19,192 nucleotides of DNA from an uncultured Oscillibacter sp. (GCA_910585245.1 CAJUCO010000041.1:2461-21652); one strand, 5' to 3'. Positions 5,524-12,852 are shown, numbered from the stretch's first letter. Program-made: numbers and translations. Notes: generated by a model not told the origin, from the letters alone.

Positions 5524-5723
5524 CGGCCCAGCCTCCATACAGATTCTTCCAGCCCCAGCCCCTGGGGCCGCTTCTTTGCGCCCTCCGGCGGGCATCCTCC
5601 GCCGCAAGCCTCCCATTCCTTCCAAATATTCCCATATAATATTTTTTCGGGAAATCTTTCGTTTAGTCTTGACAATTCTCACTTTTTGGGAAAACGCCGC
5701 CTCCCGGCAAAACCGGAGGCGGC
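5524..5723. other. Non-coding right flank of the phage element
   Basis: No gene is seen. After the transposase stop there is a short GC hairpin (GCCCCAG 5552-5558 with CTGGGGC 5562-5568) and an AT-rich patch near 5627-5690. A 12-bp stem at 5696-5723 follows. The junction between element and host probably lies here, because the host gene remnant begins right at 5724. No attachment-site duplication can be shown without the left end. Confidence 0.4.
5696..5723 (-). terminator. Probable intrinsic terminator for the aminotransferase transcript
   Basis: GCCGCCTC (5696-5703) pairs with GAGGCGGC (5716-5723), with inner CCGG pairs. Reading on the minus strand the stem is followed by GTTTTCCCAAAAAG. 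It lies about 160 bp beyond the aminotransferase stop. Confidence 0.55.
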
Positions 5724-5890
5724 AGACGGGCCGCCTGTTGGCAAATCTCCTGCATATCCCCCTGTTCAAAATCCCAGCAGACGCCCAGGCAGCCGTCTCC
5801 AAAGCTGTCCACAAAGCCCACGACCTCCTCCCCGGAAGAAGTCAACCGCCCTTTCAGTGGCGGCTCCGCCTCGTTGGCGAAAAGGTCAAA
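5724..5890 (-). pseudogene. Remnant of a sugar-phosphate isomerase/AP-endonuclease-type TIM-barrel gene
   Basis: The minus frame reads about 55 residues that resemble the middle of the xylose-isomerase-like TIM-barrel family. It contains DLFANEAEPPLKG, GEEVVGFVDSFGD, and the strand CLGVCWDFEQGDM, similar to the family pattern VGxCWDxGH. It has no start codon of its own: the frame runs upstream into the aminotransferase coding region, whose stop it overlaps. Homology stops at about 5724, exactly at the terminator hairpin. Both ends of the protein are missing, so this is a degraded fragment, possibly trimmed when the phage element arrived. The assignment is from pattern memory and is moderate to weak. 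Confidence 0.4.
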
Positions 5891-7055
5891 GGCTGTTGAC
5901 GGCGGCTTCCAGCTGGCGGAGGGCCTGCTCTAACACGCTCCGGGGACAGGCGGCGTTCAGGCGCATATAGCCGCTGAGCCCCCGTCCAAACACCCAGCCG
6001 TCAATCAGGCCCAACCGGGCCTTTTGAATCATGAAGTCGTGCAGCTCCCGGTCGCTCAGCCCCAGCTCCCGGCAGTCCACCCACATGAGATAGGTAGCGT
6101 CCGGGGCGTAGGTCTTGACCTTGGGAATGCGCCGTGCACAGTAGTCCACCACAAAGTCGAAATTGTCCGAGAGATAGGCCAGCAGCTGCTCCAGCCACTC
6201 CTCCCCCTCCCGGAAAGCCGTCTCCATGGCGGTGACGGAAAAGGCGTTGTTCCGGCCAATATCCATGCTCATCCAAAAGCGGTCGAAGGTCTTTTTCATG
6301 TGGGCGTTGGGAAAGACCGCGGTGCTGGCCTGAAGGCCCGCCAGATTGAAGGTCTTGGTGCCGGAGATTCCGGTGACCACGTTGGAGGCGATCTCCGGAG
6401 ACAGCGAGGCGGTGGGGATGTGGGTTTTCCCGTGGAAAATGAGATCGGAGTGAATCTCGTCGCTGACCACCAAAACGCTGTACCGCAAACAAAGCTCCAT
6501 CATCCGGCGGAGCGCCTCCTCCGTCCAGACGGTGCCCAGAGGATTGTGGGGGCTGCACAGCAAGAATAGGTCCGCCTCTTGAAGCTTTTCCTCAAAATCC
6601 GCCCAATCCACCGTCCAGGTTCCCTCCCGCTCCACCAGGCGGTTTTCCAGCACCCTCCGTCCGGCGGACTCGGCCATGTCGTAAAACTCGCTGTAGACCG
6701 GGGGCTGAATCAACACGTTGCCCCCCTGGGGGGTGTAGAGCCGGATCATGGCGCTGAGCGTCTGCACCACTCCGGGGCAAAAACTCATAAGGGCCGTGTC
6801 CGGCGTCCAGCCGTTGCGGCGGCTCTGCCAGTCCCGGATGGCCTCAAAATAGCTGTCGGGCCGGGTGGTGTAACCCCAGAGTCCCTCCTCCGCCCGGGCC
6901 TTCAGAGCGTCGATGACGGGTTGGGCGGTTTTAAAGTCCATGTCCGCGATCCACAGGGGAATCACGTCCTCTGTGCCAAACTTTTTCAGCCGCTCGTCAT
7001 ACTTGGCGGAGAGGTTCCCGGTCCGGTCCACCACCTGGTCGAAATTGTATTGCAT
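5886..7055 (-). CDS. MalY/PatB-type PLP aminotransferase, likely cystathionine beta-lyase (C-S lyase)
   Basis: This is a 389-aa fold-type I PLP enzyme of the MalY/PatB subgroup. These enzymes cleave the C-S bond of cystathionine or cysteine conjugates to thiol, pyruvate and ammonia. Visible signatures are the N-terminal PLWIADMDF, SPHNPLG (168-174), SDEIHSDL (198-205, holding the Asp that contacts the PLP ring nitrogen), and SGTKTFNLAG with the PLP lysine K234. Full family length, no signal peptide. The start ATG 7055 follows GGAAAGGAAG. It is transcribed alone on the minus strand, away from the WYL regulator. A long folded leader precedes it (separate entry) and a terminator lies at 5696-5723. 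A broader aminotransferase activity cannot be excluded. Confidence 0.9.
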   Translation of the reverse strand: MQYNFDQVVDRTGNLSAKYDERLKKFGTEDVIPLWIADMDFKTAQPVIDALKARAEEGLWGYTTRPDSYFEAIRDWQSRRNGWTPDTALMSFCPGVVQTLSAMIRLYTPQGGNVLIQPPVYSEFYDMAESAGRRVLENRLVEREGTWTVDWADFEEKLQEADLFLLCSPHNPLGTVWTEEALRRMMELCLRYSVLVVSDEIHSDLIFHGKTHIPTASLSPEIASNVVTGISGTKTFNLAGLQASTAVFPNAHMKKTFDRFWMSMDIGRNNAFSVTAMETAFREGEEWLEQLLAYLSDNFDFVVDYCARRIPKVKTYAPDATYLMWVDCRELGLSDRELHDFMIQKARLGLIDGWVFGRGLSGYMRLNAACPRSVLEQALRQLEAAVNSL

Positions 7056-7059
7056 GGTC

Positions 7060-7219
7060 TCGCTTCCTTTCCAATATCCTCGCGCTTACGCGCCGCCGGA
7101 CAGCTTTACCTGGGGGAATCGCGCCCCCGGCTTCGGGCCGTCCTCTGAAACCGGGGCGGCGGGCTCTTTTCCCGGCGCGGGTCTCTTCCCGCACCAGTTA
7201 ATCACAGCCGCCCCGGTTT
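7060..7219 (-). promoter_or_regulatory. Highly structured 5' leader of the aminotransferase
   Basis: On the minus strand AAACCGGGGCGGC (7219-7207) pairs perfectly with GCCGCCCCGGTTT (7160-7148). The 13-bp stem encloses two small hairpins (GCGGG-AAGAGA-CCCGC and CGGG-AAAAGAG-CCCG) and an unpaired TGTGATTAACTGGT. A second branched domain follows, closed by GGACGGC with GCTGTCC and containing a GGGGG/CCCCC hairpin. A further hairpin lies close to the ribosome site. It resembles a riboswitch or attenuator in layout, but I cannot match it to SAM, cobalamin, T-box or another known class. Confidence 0.4.
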
Positions 7220-7462
7220 TGCAAGGGATTTTGGAAAAATGGGCGGAAAAATTCCGGCAGAAAATCCGCCCTTCCCCGGGGCGTGAACCGGCCTCCCGCC
7301 GGGGCGGCCCTCCGCTTTTTCCGAAAACCCCGGGCCGGAGGGCAAAGCCCCCCGCCGGAGCCGGCGCTCCCTTTTCAAGACGGTTTCAAGTTTTTCACAG
7401 ATATCCCCACAGCGCCTGCGCTTTTTTATCGGGTTTGCACAATATCGGGACTCCCCGTCCTC

Positions 7463-7471
7463 TGTTATAAT
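7463..7471 (+). promoter_or_regulatory. Extended -10 promoter for the WYL regulator
   Basis: TGTTATAAT is a perfect extended -10 (TG-N-TATAAT). No good -35 stands at 17 bp, which extended -10 promoters tolerate. It is 153 bp before the gene's ATG. Confidence 0.6.
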
Positions 7472-7624
7472 AAAGGCAACGAAGACCCCGCATTCTTGCC
7501 GGAAAGAAACCATCTCCCACAAACACCTCCCCGTTTCCCCCTGGGAATCGCCTCCGGCATCCCGCCCTTTTCGCTTTGCCGGTCCGGCAAAGCGTTCCCC
7601 ATCCGGCGAAGAAAGGAAACTCCC

Positions 7625-8884
7625 ATGAAAAACAGCCGCCTCTTTGAGATCTTATACCTGCTGGTGGAAAAGCGCGCCCTCACCGCCGGGGAACTGGCAA
7701 AACGGCTGGAGGTTTCGGAGCGAACCATCTACCGGGACATTGACGCCCTGTCCGCCGCCGGTATCCCGGTGTTCACCCAAAAGGGACAGGGGGGCGGCAT
7801 CCGGCTGATGGACCAATTTATCCTGGACCGGACGCTGCTGTCCCAGGCGGACCAGGACGAAATTCTGTTTGCGCTTCAGGCCACTCTGGCCACCGGCGGC
7901 GGAACGGAGGGGGACACCCTGGCCCGGTTGTCCGCCCTGTTTCGCCGCAAGGGTACGGACTGGCTGGAGGTGGACTTCACCGGCTGGGGCAGCGGGGCGG
8001 TTGAGCGGGAGAATTTCGCCCTGGTAAAACAGTCCATTCTGGGCCGCCGCCTCCTCTCTTTCACCTACTACAACTCCTCCGGAGAGAAAAGCCGCCGGAC
8101 CGTGGAACCTGCGAAGCTGGTGTTCAAAGGCGGATGCTGGTATCTCTCGGCCTTTTGCCAAACGCGGCGGGACTGGCGCGTCTTCCGTCTGGTGCGGATG
8201 GAAAACCTGGTTTTAGAAGAGGGCGGCTTCCCCCTCCGCACGCCTCCACAGCAGCTGGAGCCCCCCTTACCCGGCACTTACCGGGGAGTGGACTTGCACT
8301 TGCGGTTCCACCCCTCCGCCGCCTGGAGGGTGCGGGACTACTTCCACCCAAGCCAGATCACCCCGGAAACCGGCGGCCACCTGCTGGTCAACTGCACCTT
8401 TCCTGAGGATGCCTGGCTTTTGTCCTTCCTCTTGTCCTTCGGCAGTCAGATGGAGGTTTTGTCGCCGTCCTATTGGCGGGAGATCCTCGCGGGAGAGAGC
8501 AAAAAACTTTGGGCGGTCTACGAAACCGGACAGACCTTGTCAGGTTTGGAGGCGTATCCTGATGGCAGAGGCAGGGAAATGAGCCCCGCCCAATATGAGG
8601 AGGTCTTTTCGATGGAAGAACGGAAATTTTGCCAGTGCTGCGGTATGCCCCTGGACAATCCCGAAGATGCGGGCAAAGAGGCCGACGGCTCCCCCAGCGG
8701 CGACTACTGCCACTACTGCTACCGGGACGGGGCCTTTACCGACCCGGAGGCCACCCTGGACGGCATCATCTCCATAAACCTGAAATTCAACGAGGAAAAC
8801 GGATTCCCCTTCGGCCCCCGGGAGGAGGCGGAGAAGAAAATGCGAAGCTGGTTCCCGACTCTAAAGCGGTGGAAAGAGGCCTAA
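7625..8884 (+). CDS. WYL-domain transcriptional regulator fused to a zinc ribbon
   Basis: This is a 419-aa regulator. The N-terminal HTH (residues about 3-55) includes LTAGELAKRLEVSERTIYRD. The WYL sensor region spans about 137-205, with SFTYYNSSG and GGCWYLSAFC (the W-Y-L motif). A WCX-type C-terminal extension reaches about residue 300. A putative zinc ribbon of the CQxCGMPL type then starts near 334, with C336/C338/C339 and C362/C365. The ribbon is usually a stand-alone module or a C-terminal add-on. The start ATG 7625 follows AAGAAAGGAAA; the open frame upstream is discarded. It is divergent from the aminotransferase. WYL proteins usually sense a small ligand or nucleotide; the target is unknown. 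Two hairpins and a T-run terminate it. Confidence 0.88.
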   Translation: MKNSRLFEILYLLVEKRALTAGELAKRLEVSERTIYRDIDALSAAGIPVFTQKGQGGGIRLMDQFILDRTLLSQADQDEILFALQATLATGGGTEGDTLARLSALFRRKGTDWLEVDFTGWGSGAVERENFALVKQSILGRRLLSFTYYNSSGEKSRRTVEPAKLVFKGGCWYLSAFCQTRRDWRVFRLVRMENLVLEEGGFPLRTPPQQLEPPLPGTYRGVDLHLRFHPSAAWRVRDYFHPSQITPETGGHLLVNCTFPEDAWLLSFLLSFGSQMEVLSPSYWREILAGESKKLWAVYETGQTLSGLEAYPDGRGREMSPAQYEEVFSMEERKFCQCCGMPLDNPEDAGKEADGSPSGDYCHYCYRDGAFTDPEATLDGIISINLKFNEENGFPFGPREEAEKKMRSWFPTLKRWKEA

Positions 8885-8889
8885 GGGAA

Positions 8890-8940
8890 CCGCCGGAAAG
8901 GCCCCGGAAGTCTGCGCAAGGAAGCGGACCTTTCCGGCGG
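8890..8940 (+). repeat. Perfect 12-bp inverted repeat after the WYL gene
   Basis: CCGCCGGAAAGG (8890-8901) pairs with CCTTTCCGGCGG (8929-8940). It begins 5 bp after the stop and has no T-run. It is followed 34 bp later by the true terminator. Confidence 0.7.
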
Positions 8941-8974
8941 GTCACGGCGCCCTCTTTCTACTCAGGCAGTGAGA

Positions 8975-9015
8975 ACATCCCCCGCCCGTTTTAAAACGGG
9001 CGGGGGATGTTTTTG
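8975..9015 (+). terminator. Strong intrinsic terminator
   Basis: A perfect 18-bp self-complementary stem (8975-8992 with 8993-9010; core CCCCCGCCCG) is followed by TTTT. It ends the WYL transcript. It also faces the end of the long minus-strand operon and may stop both. Confidence 0.85.
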
Positions 9016-9083
9016 TCCTTTGCGCCCTGCCGCCAAGCAAGGCGCCTTTCTACTTTTCGACAGAGGATATCGGTTTTCAGGGG

Positions 9084-9428
9084 TCAGAAGTTCTTCCCAT
9101 TCCAGCCCCAATGGGCGATAGACTCATACGTCACATAGATCCGGTCCGGGGGAATATCCAGTAACCTGTGGACGGCGGCACAGAGCTCCTCTGTCAGCAA
9201 ATCGTACTGCCGGGACTCCAAGCCGCCCATGGATTTCAAGAGCACCATGGCGGCGGGTTGGCTGCTGTCCTGGGCAAAGCAGAGATCCGCCTCCGCGTCC
9301 AGCCCCGTCATCACCCATCCGGCGCTTTTCCCCGGGATCAACTCTATAATCCGCCCAAGCTCCTGGTACAGCGCCTCTTTGCTTGCCTCTTCCACCGCCC
9401 GGTTTGTCCTTATGTGAAAATACGGCAT
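9084..9428 (-). CDS. MIF-type phenylpyruvate tautomerase
   Basis: This 114-aa protein of the tautomerase superfamily aligns along its whole length with macrophage migration inhibitory factor (human MIF is 115 aa). It has Pro2, the catalytic base after Met removal (MPYFHIRTN), and a lysine in the PGKS position (Lys32 of MIF). Further matches are the SSQPAAMVLLKSMGGL strand, PPDRIYVTYESI, and the C-terminal WGWNGKNF. The CxxC of animal MIF is absent (AAMVLL). The start ATG 9428 is 5 bp after the transporter stop with GGGTGAG upstream; longer frames run into the transporter. It is the last gene of the operon. It likely catalyses keto-enol or enamine-imine tautomerisation of a pathway intermediate in the cytoplasm. 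The substrate is not known. Confidence 0.85.
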   Translation of the reverse strand: MPYFHIRTNRAVEEASKEALYQELGRIIELIPGKSAGWVMTGLDAEADLCFAQDSSQPAAMVLLKSMGGLESRQYDLLTEELCAAVHRLLDIPPDRIYVTYESIAHWGWNGKNF

Positions 9429-9433
9429 TTTTC

Positions 9434-10993
9434 TCACCCTTTCTTGCCCGGTGCTACCGCTTCCCGCTCCTCTGTGAGCATGAAGTCCTCGCTTTTCAGC
9501 GCCTTGCCGGCGTTGCGGAAGGCCGAAACAATGACCACCATCTGCACAAAGGCGATGGGCAAACCGATGATCACCCACATTCCCTTCACGGAACCCACGC
9601 CGCCGGAGGCCACCAGGATATAGGCGATGGCTCCCATGAATACGCCGATGAGAATTTTAATCTGCTTGGGGGCCTCGTCGTCCACGCTCAGCCCCTTGAC
9701 GCTCATGGTGGCGCAAGCCGCAGCCATGGGGTCCGCCAGGGTGGAGAAGCTGGTGCAAATGGCCACCAGGAACACCACGATTAACACTTTCCCCAGGGGG
9801 AAGCTATCCAGAATGTAGAAAATAGTTGCCTCCATCCCGTTCGTATTCACCGCGTTCCAGATATCAAAGGTTCCACTGACCTGCATATTGATAGCCACGC
9901 CGCCAAACATGGCAATCCAGATCATGCAGAAGATGGAGGGAGCCAAAACGTTTACCAGGATGAACTGGCGCAGAGTGCGCCCCTTGGCCATGCGGCTGAG
10001 GAACATCCCGATGATGGGCGCGTAGACGATGAAGGACGCCCAATACTGGATTTCCCAATCCGCCGCCCAGCTGTCGCCTTCCGCCATGGTGCTTAAAATC
10101 GCGGTGCGCTCCAGCGGGTGGTCCAGCAGCGCCGCCACCGCCTCCGTGCCCAGATTGGCGGAGAACACCGAGGGCCCAAAGAGAATCACATAGATCAAGA
10201 TTCCAATAAAGGCGATGGTGGTGAAGGAGGAGAGTTTTTTCAGCCCCGTGCCGATGCCGGACACGCAAGAGAGGGTGAACACCGCCGTGATGGCCACCGC
10301 CACAACCAGCCAGACCACCGGGTTTGGCGCGATGCCAAACAAATTGGCAAGGCCCGCGCCAATCTGCATCAACCCCACGCCCATGGAGCAGGCCACCGCG
10401 CCGCAGATGGTGAAGATGCTAAGACCGTGGATCACGGTTTCCAGCCCTCCGGACTTCTTCCCAATGGCCGAATCCAGCACCGGGCCGAAGGAGAGGGGCT
10501 TTTTCATGTTGTACGCCGTCAACGCGAAGGCCACCGCGCATATGGTGTACAGGCAATACTGAGGAATGGACCACTGCCACATGGCCTGGGAGATGGCGAA
10601 GATGGCGGCCTCGCGGGTGCCGGGGTCCACGCCTGCCGCCACAGGGGGCGTCATGAAGTGGTACATTGGCTCGCCCATGGCCCAAAACAGCAATCCTGTA
10701 CCGATGCCGCCGCACAGGGACATGGTGATCCAGTTCCAGGTCTTGAAGGCGGGAACCGCGTCGGGTCCGCCAATTTTGATGTCACCCATTTTGGAAAAGG
10801 CCAGGATGACCGTGAGGATGATGACCACAATCGTAAAGAGGCAGATAAACCACCCGGCATAGTCCGCCATGCCGTAAAGCGCGGCGGAGAGCAGCGAACC
10901 CAGAGCCTCCGTCTGAAAAACGCCGAAGCCGATGAAAACCGCAAGCAGTGCCAACGCAGGCCATAGCGCCCCGTGATTGAGCTTATTTTTCAA
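9434..10993 (-). CDS. BCCT-family betaine/carnitine/choline-type transporter
   Basis: This is a protein of about 519 aa with twelve hydrophobic helices and the BCCT landmarks. These are GGIGTGLLFWAMGEP in TM3, a TM4 segment QWSIPQYCLY (140-149), and the TM8 signature region YWASFIVYAP (317-326) followed by MFLSRMAKGRTLRQF. BCCT carriers import zwitterions such as betaine, carnitine or ectoine. GIGTG at the Gly-rich segment is closer to substrate:product or proton-type members than to the sodium-coupled BetP, but this is inference. The aromatic box is altered (see findings). The start chosen is TTG 10993, 9 nt after AGGAGG; a TTG at 11002 would abut the ribosome site. It follows the aconitase X small subunit and precedes the tautomerase, so it is probably the uptake step for the operon's substrate. 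Confidence 0.88.
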   Translation of the reverse strand: MKNKLNHGALWPALALLAVFIGFGVFQTEALGSLLSAALYGMADYAGWFICLFTIVVIILTVILAFSKMGDIKIGGPDAVPAFKTWNWITMSLCGGIGTGLLFWAMGEPMYHFMTPPVAAGVDPGTREAAIFAISQAMWQWSIPQYCLYTICAVAFALTAYNMKKPLSFGPVLDSAIGKKSGGLETVIHGLSIFTICGAVACSMGVGLMQIGAGLANLFGIAPNPVVWLVVAVAITAVFTLSCVSGIGTGLKKLSSFTTIAFIGILIYVILFGPSVFSANLGTEAVAALLDHPLERTAILSTMAEGDSWAADWEIQYWASFIVYAPIIGMFLSRMAKGRTLRQFILVNVLAPSIFCMIWIAMFGGVAINMQVSGTFDIWNAVNTNGMEATIFYILDSFPLGKVLIVVFLVAICTSFSTLADPMAAACATMSVKGLSVDDEAPKQIKILIGVFMGAIAYILVASGGVGSVKGMWVIIGLPIAFVQMVVIVSAFRNAGKALKSEDFMLTEEREAVAPGKKG

Positions 10994-11089
10994 AAGATCC
11001 AACCTCCTATTTCTATACGATACGTCTCTTTTTACTACGGGCTTCTTGCTGTGTCCGGATACCGTTTGCGAAAATGGAACTCCGCCTTC

Positions 11090-11515
11090 TTAATAATAGA
11101 TCACAATTTCGTCTCTGTCCTCAAAGAACTCGACTTCTTTTGCCCCTTCCAGCTTGGCATAGTCCTCCTCGCTGATGTTGACAACGGGGATGCTGATGTT
11201 GTAGAAGCGTTTTGCGATCAGCGGCCCGGTGAGCACCACAGGGTCGCTTCGCACGTTGATGATGGCCGCCGGGGCGCAATGTGTGCGTACCTGCTCCAGA
11301 ATGATCAGGCCGGTTCCGCTGCTGCCCTTGGGGGTGGGGAAGGCGAATACCTTGCCCGCCATATTCTGCATATAGTTGGGGTGGCGGTTGTCGCGGATCA
11401 ATCCGCTCTGGGGGTCCACGGTGCCCCAGAAGCTGATGGGCTCGTTGGACCAAAGCAGCTCCGCCCGCACGTTGCCCGAAACGGCGGTTTTGCACTTCAC
11501 ACTCAAGCTCTCCAC
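11090..11515 (-). CDS. Aconitase X small (swivel, DUF126) subunit
   Basis: This 141-aa protein matches the swivelling domain that completes the active site of aconitase X enzymes. It has GTVDPQSGLIRDNRHPNYMQ and the conserved PKGSSGTG loop (residues 62-69; the serines bind substrate in the family). The start is GTG 11515, preceded by AAAGGAGG at 7-nt spacing. It overlaps the end of the large-subunit gene by 13 bp, so the two are translationally coupled. In many organisms the two domains are fused; here they are split. It works only together with the large subunit. Confidence 0.88.
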   Translation of the reverse strand: MESLSVKCKTAVSGNVRAELLWSNEPISFWGTVDPQSGLIRDNRHPNYMQNMAGKVFAFPTPKGSSGTGLIILEQVRTHCAPAAIINVRSDPVVLTGPLIAKRFYNISIPVVNISEEDYAKLEGAKEVEFFEDRDEIVIYY

Positions 11516-12768
11516 GGTTTCGCCTCCTTTACCACCTTGCCCGCCACGGCGGACTCCACGCACTCTCTCATACTGCCAAAGACCGGCTGGATGCCCCTCA
11601 TGGAGAAGCAGTAGGTGTCGAATTTGCCGGAATTGGACATCATCGTATTGGTTCCCAGTTTTTTGTTCCGGTATTCCAGAATGCAGCCGTCGCTGTAAAC
11701 CTCCACGCCCAGGCGAATCAGGTCCTCATAGACACCGCTGTCCTTCAGCCGGTCGGCGACGCTTCTTGGCGTAATCAGCCAGAAGTTTGTGTGTTCGCTG
11801 ACCTTGCGGCCCCGGAAGAGGTCCCGCACCATGACGCACTCGTTGTACGAGGCGTGGGGACAACCCAGGACCACCGCGTCCAGTTCCCCAACATCGGGAT
11901 TTGTAATCTGCCTCTCCGCGGCGGCCAGATCCTCCAGGTGGATCTCCACCACCTCTTCCGGTGCTCTCCCTCCAAAGGCCTGCTCCATCGTCTGGGCCTC
12001 CGGCGTCACGCCGATCATGTGAAACAGCGCGATTCCGCCGGAGGAGGCCGCCGTGGCGCTGAACTGCTTGAGAATCTCGTTGGTAATTCCCCTTGTGGGA
12101 ATTCCGCTGACGGCCCAGACCCGGTCCTTCACAATGGAGCCGAAGGCATAGGACACCAGGTTGAAGATGCTCTCATCCTCAAAATACTCCGGCCGGATGT
12201 CGGCCCCCAGCTTCACCAGTCCCTGGGCATAGCGGTTTTCCGGCACGTGCAGCCCGAAATAGGGGACCCGCCCCGCAATGCCGCACAGCAGCTCCAGCGG
12301 CCCCGCATAGCGGTTGGTCCGGGCGCCGATGATGGAGTTATAGTAGCAAATCACGTTGGACTCCGCGCTGGCGAACTGCTGGCCAAAGGACGGCGCCACG
12401 CCGATGTGGTAAGGAGCGCAGGACCAGGTGGGCACCGCCCCCATCTTGATGTGGGAGGCCTCAATCCGCCGCGTGGCGGCCATGACCTCGACGTCGTGTT
12501 TTTGCCGGTCCCAGAGGTTGATGTCGCAGGCGGTGGCATTGGTGGTGGTGGGCACGGAGAATCTGGCGCCCTTTTCCGCCAGCATCTCCGCAAACGCCAC
12601 CTGGGCCTCCCCCGCGTAGACCGTGCTGTCGTCGTGGCACCCCACGATCTCCACAAACTGCTCCACATCGTAAAACGTGGCCAGGTCATAGAGCGCCTGA
12701 AGCGCCTGCTGGCGAATTTCCCCCTCTTCGCCGTTCAGCATCGCCTTTTCCTGATCGGTAAGTCTCAT
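11503..12768 (-). CDS. Aconitase X large (catalytic, DUF521) subunit
   Basis: This is a 421-aa catalytic subunit of aconitase X. Characterised bacterial members dehydrate cis-3-hydroxy-L-proline to pyrroline-2-carboxylate; archaeal ones dehydrate phosphomevalonate. Candidate metal/Fe-S ligands are C117 (TWSCAPYHIG), C303 (LGCPHAS) and C362 (SDGCILEY). Other conserved blocks are AESNVICYYNSIIGARTNR (135-153) and GTNTMMSNSGKFDTY (372-386). The start ATG 12768 follows AAAGGAGGAAG. It lies downstream of the CoA-transferase, with an 84-bp gap that holds a hairpin, and overlaps the small subunit. It is the likely central dehydratase of the operon. The true substrate could be a hydroxyproline or another beta-hydroxy acid. 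Confidence 0.9.
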   Translation of the reverse strand: MRLTDQEKAMLNGEEGEIRQQALQALYDLATFYDVEQFVEIVGCHDDSTVYAGEAQVAFAEMLAEKGARFSVPTTTNATACDINLWDRQKHDVEVMAATRRIEASHIKMGAVPTWSCAPYHIGVAPSFGQQFASAESNVICYYNSIIGARTNRYAGPLELLCGIAGRVPYFGLHVPENRYAQGLVKLGADIRPEYFEDESIFNLVSYAFGSIVKDRVWAVSGIPTRGITNEILKQFSATAASSGGIALFHMIGVTPEAQTMEQAFGGRAPEEVVEIHLEDLAAAERQITNPDVGELDAVVLGCPHASYNECVMVRDLFRGRKVSEHTNFWLITPRSVADRLKDSGVYEDLIRLGVEVYSDGCILEYRNKKLGTNTMMSNSGKFDTYCFSMRGIQPVFGSMRECVESAVAGKVVKEAKPWRA

Positions 12769-12805
12769 GCTCTTCCTCCTTTTGTTGATCGTTTATCCTG
12801 TGCCA

Positions 12806-12840
12806 GTCCCCTCCGGCAAAACGGGACGTCCGGAGGGGAC
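12806..12840 (-). repeat. Perfect 11-bp hairpin inside the operon
   Basis: GTCCCCTCCGG (12806-12816) pairs with CCGGAGGGGAC (12830-12840) around a 13-nt loop, in the gap between the CoA-transferase and aconitase X. There is no T-run. It is a likely RNA stabiliser, processing site or partial attenuator that sets different levels for the two halves of the operon. Confidence 0.6.
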
Positions 12841-12852
12841 CGTATCACCGTC

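Larger units (their letters stand above)
7056..7624. other. Gene-free region between aminotransferase and WYL regulator
   Basis: About 570 bp without a credible gene. It holds the structured leader on the aminotransferase side (7060-7219) and several GC inverted repeats near 7255-7370. An extended -10 promoter lies at 7463-7471, with about 150 bp of leader before the regulator. An open plus frame runs through the last part into the regulator (from 7283) but is Pro/Arg-rich with no ribosome site. Confidence 0.6.

Noticed and set aside
5628..5655. Possible dif-like XerCD site (ATTCCC ... GGGAAAT)
   Set aside because: The size is right, but the arms do not resemble Firmicutes dif (no TTATG-type XerD arm), and the matching left end is outside the window.
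4440..5700. Stand-alone IS30 element with terminal inverted repeats
   Set aside because: I could not find matching terminal repeats or a target duplication around the transposase; the P2 motif at its left is shared with other phage genes.
6424..6441. Another P1-like palindrome (GTTTTCCCGTGGAAAAT)
   Set aside because: Lies within the aminotransferase coding sequence and is explained by the codons for IFHGKTH; arms are shorter.
7435..7471. TTGCAC to TATAAT as a -35/-10 pair
   Set aside because: The spacer is 25 bp, too long; the extended -10 (TGTTATAAT) explains the promoter better.
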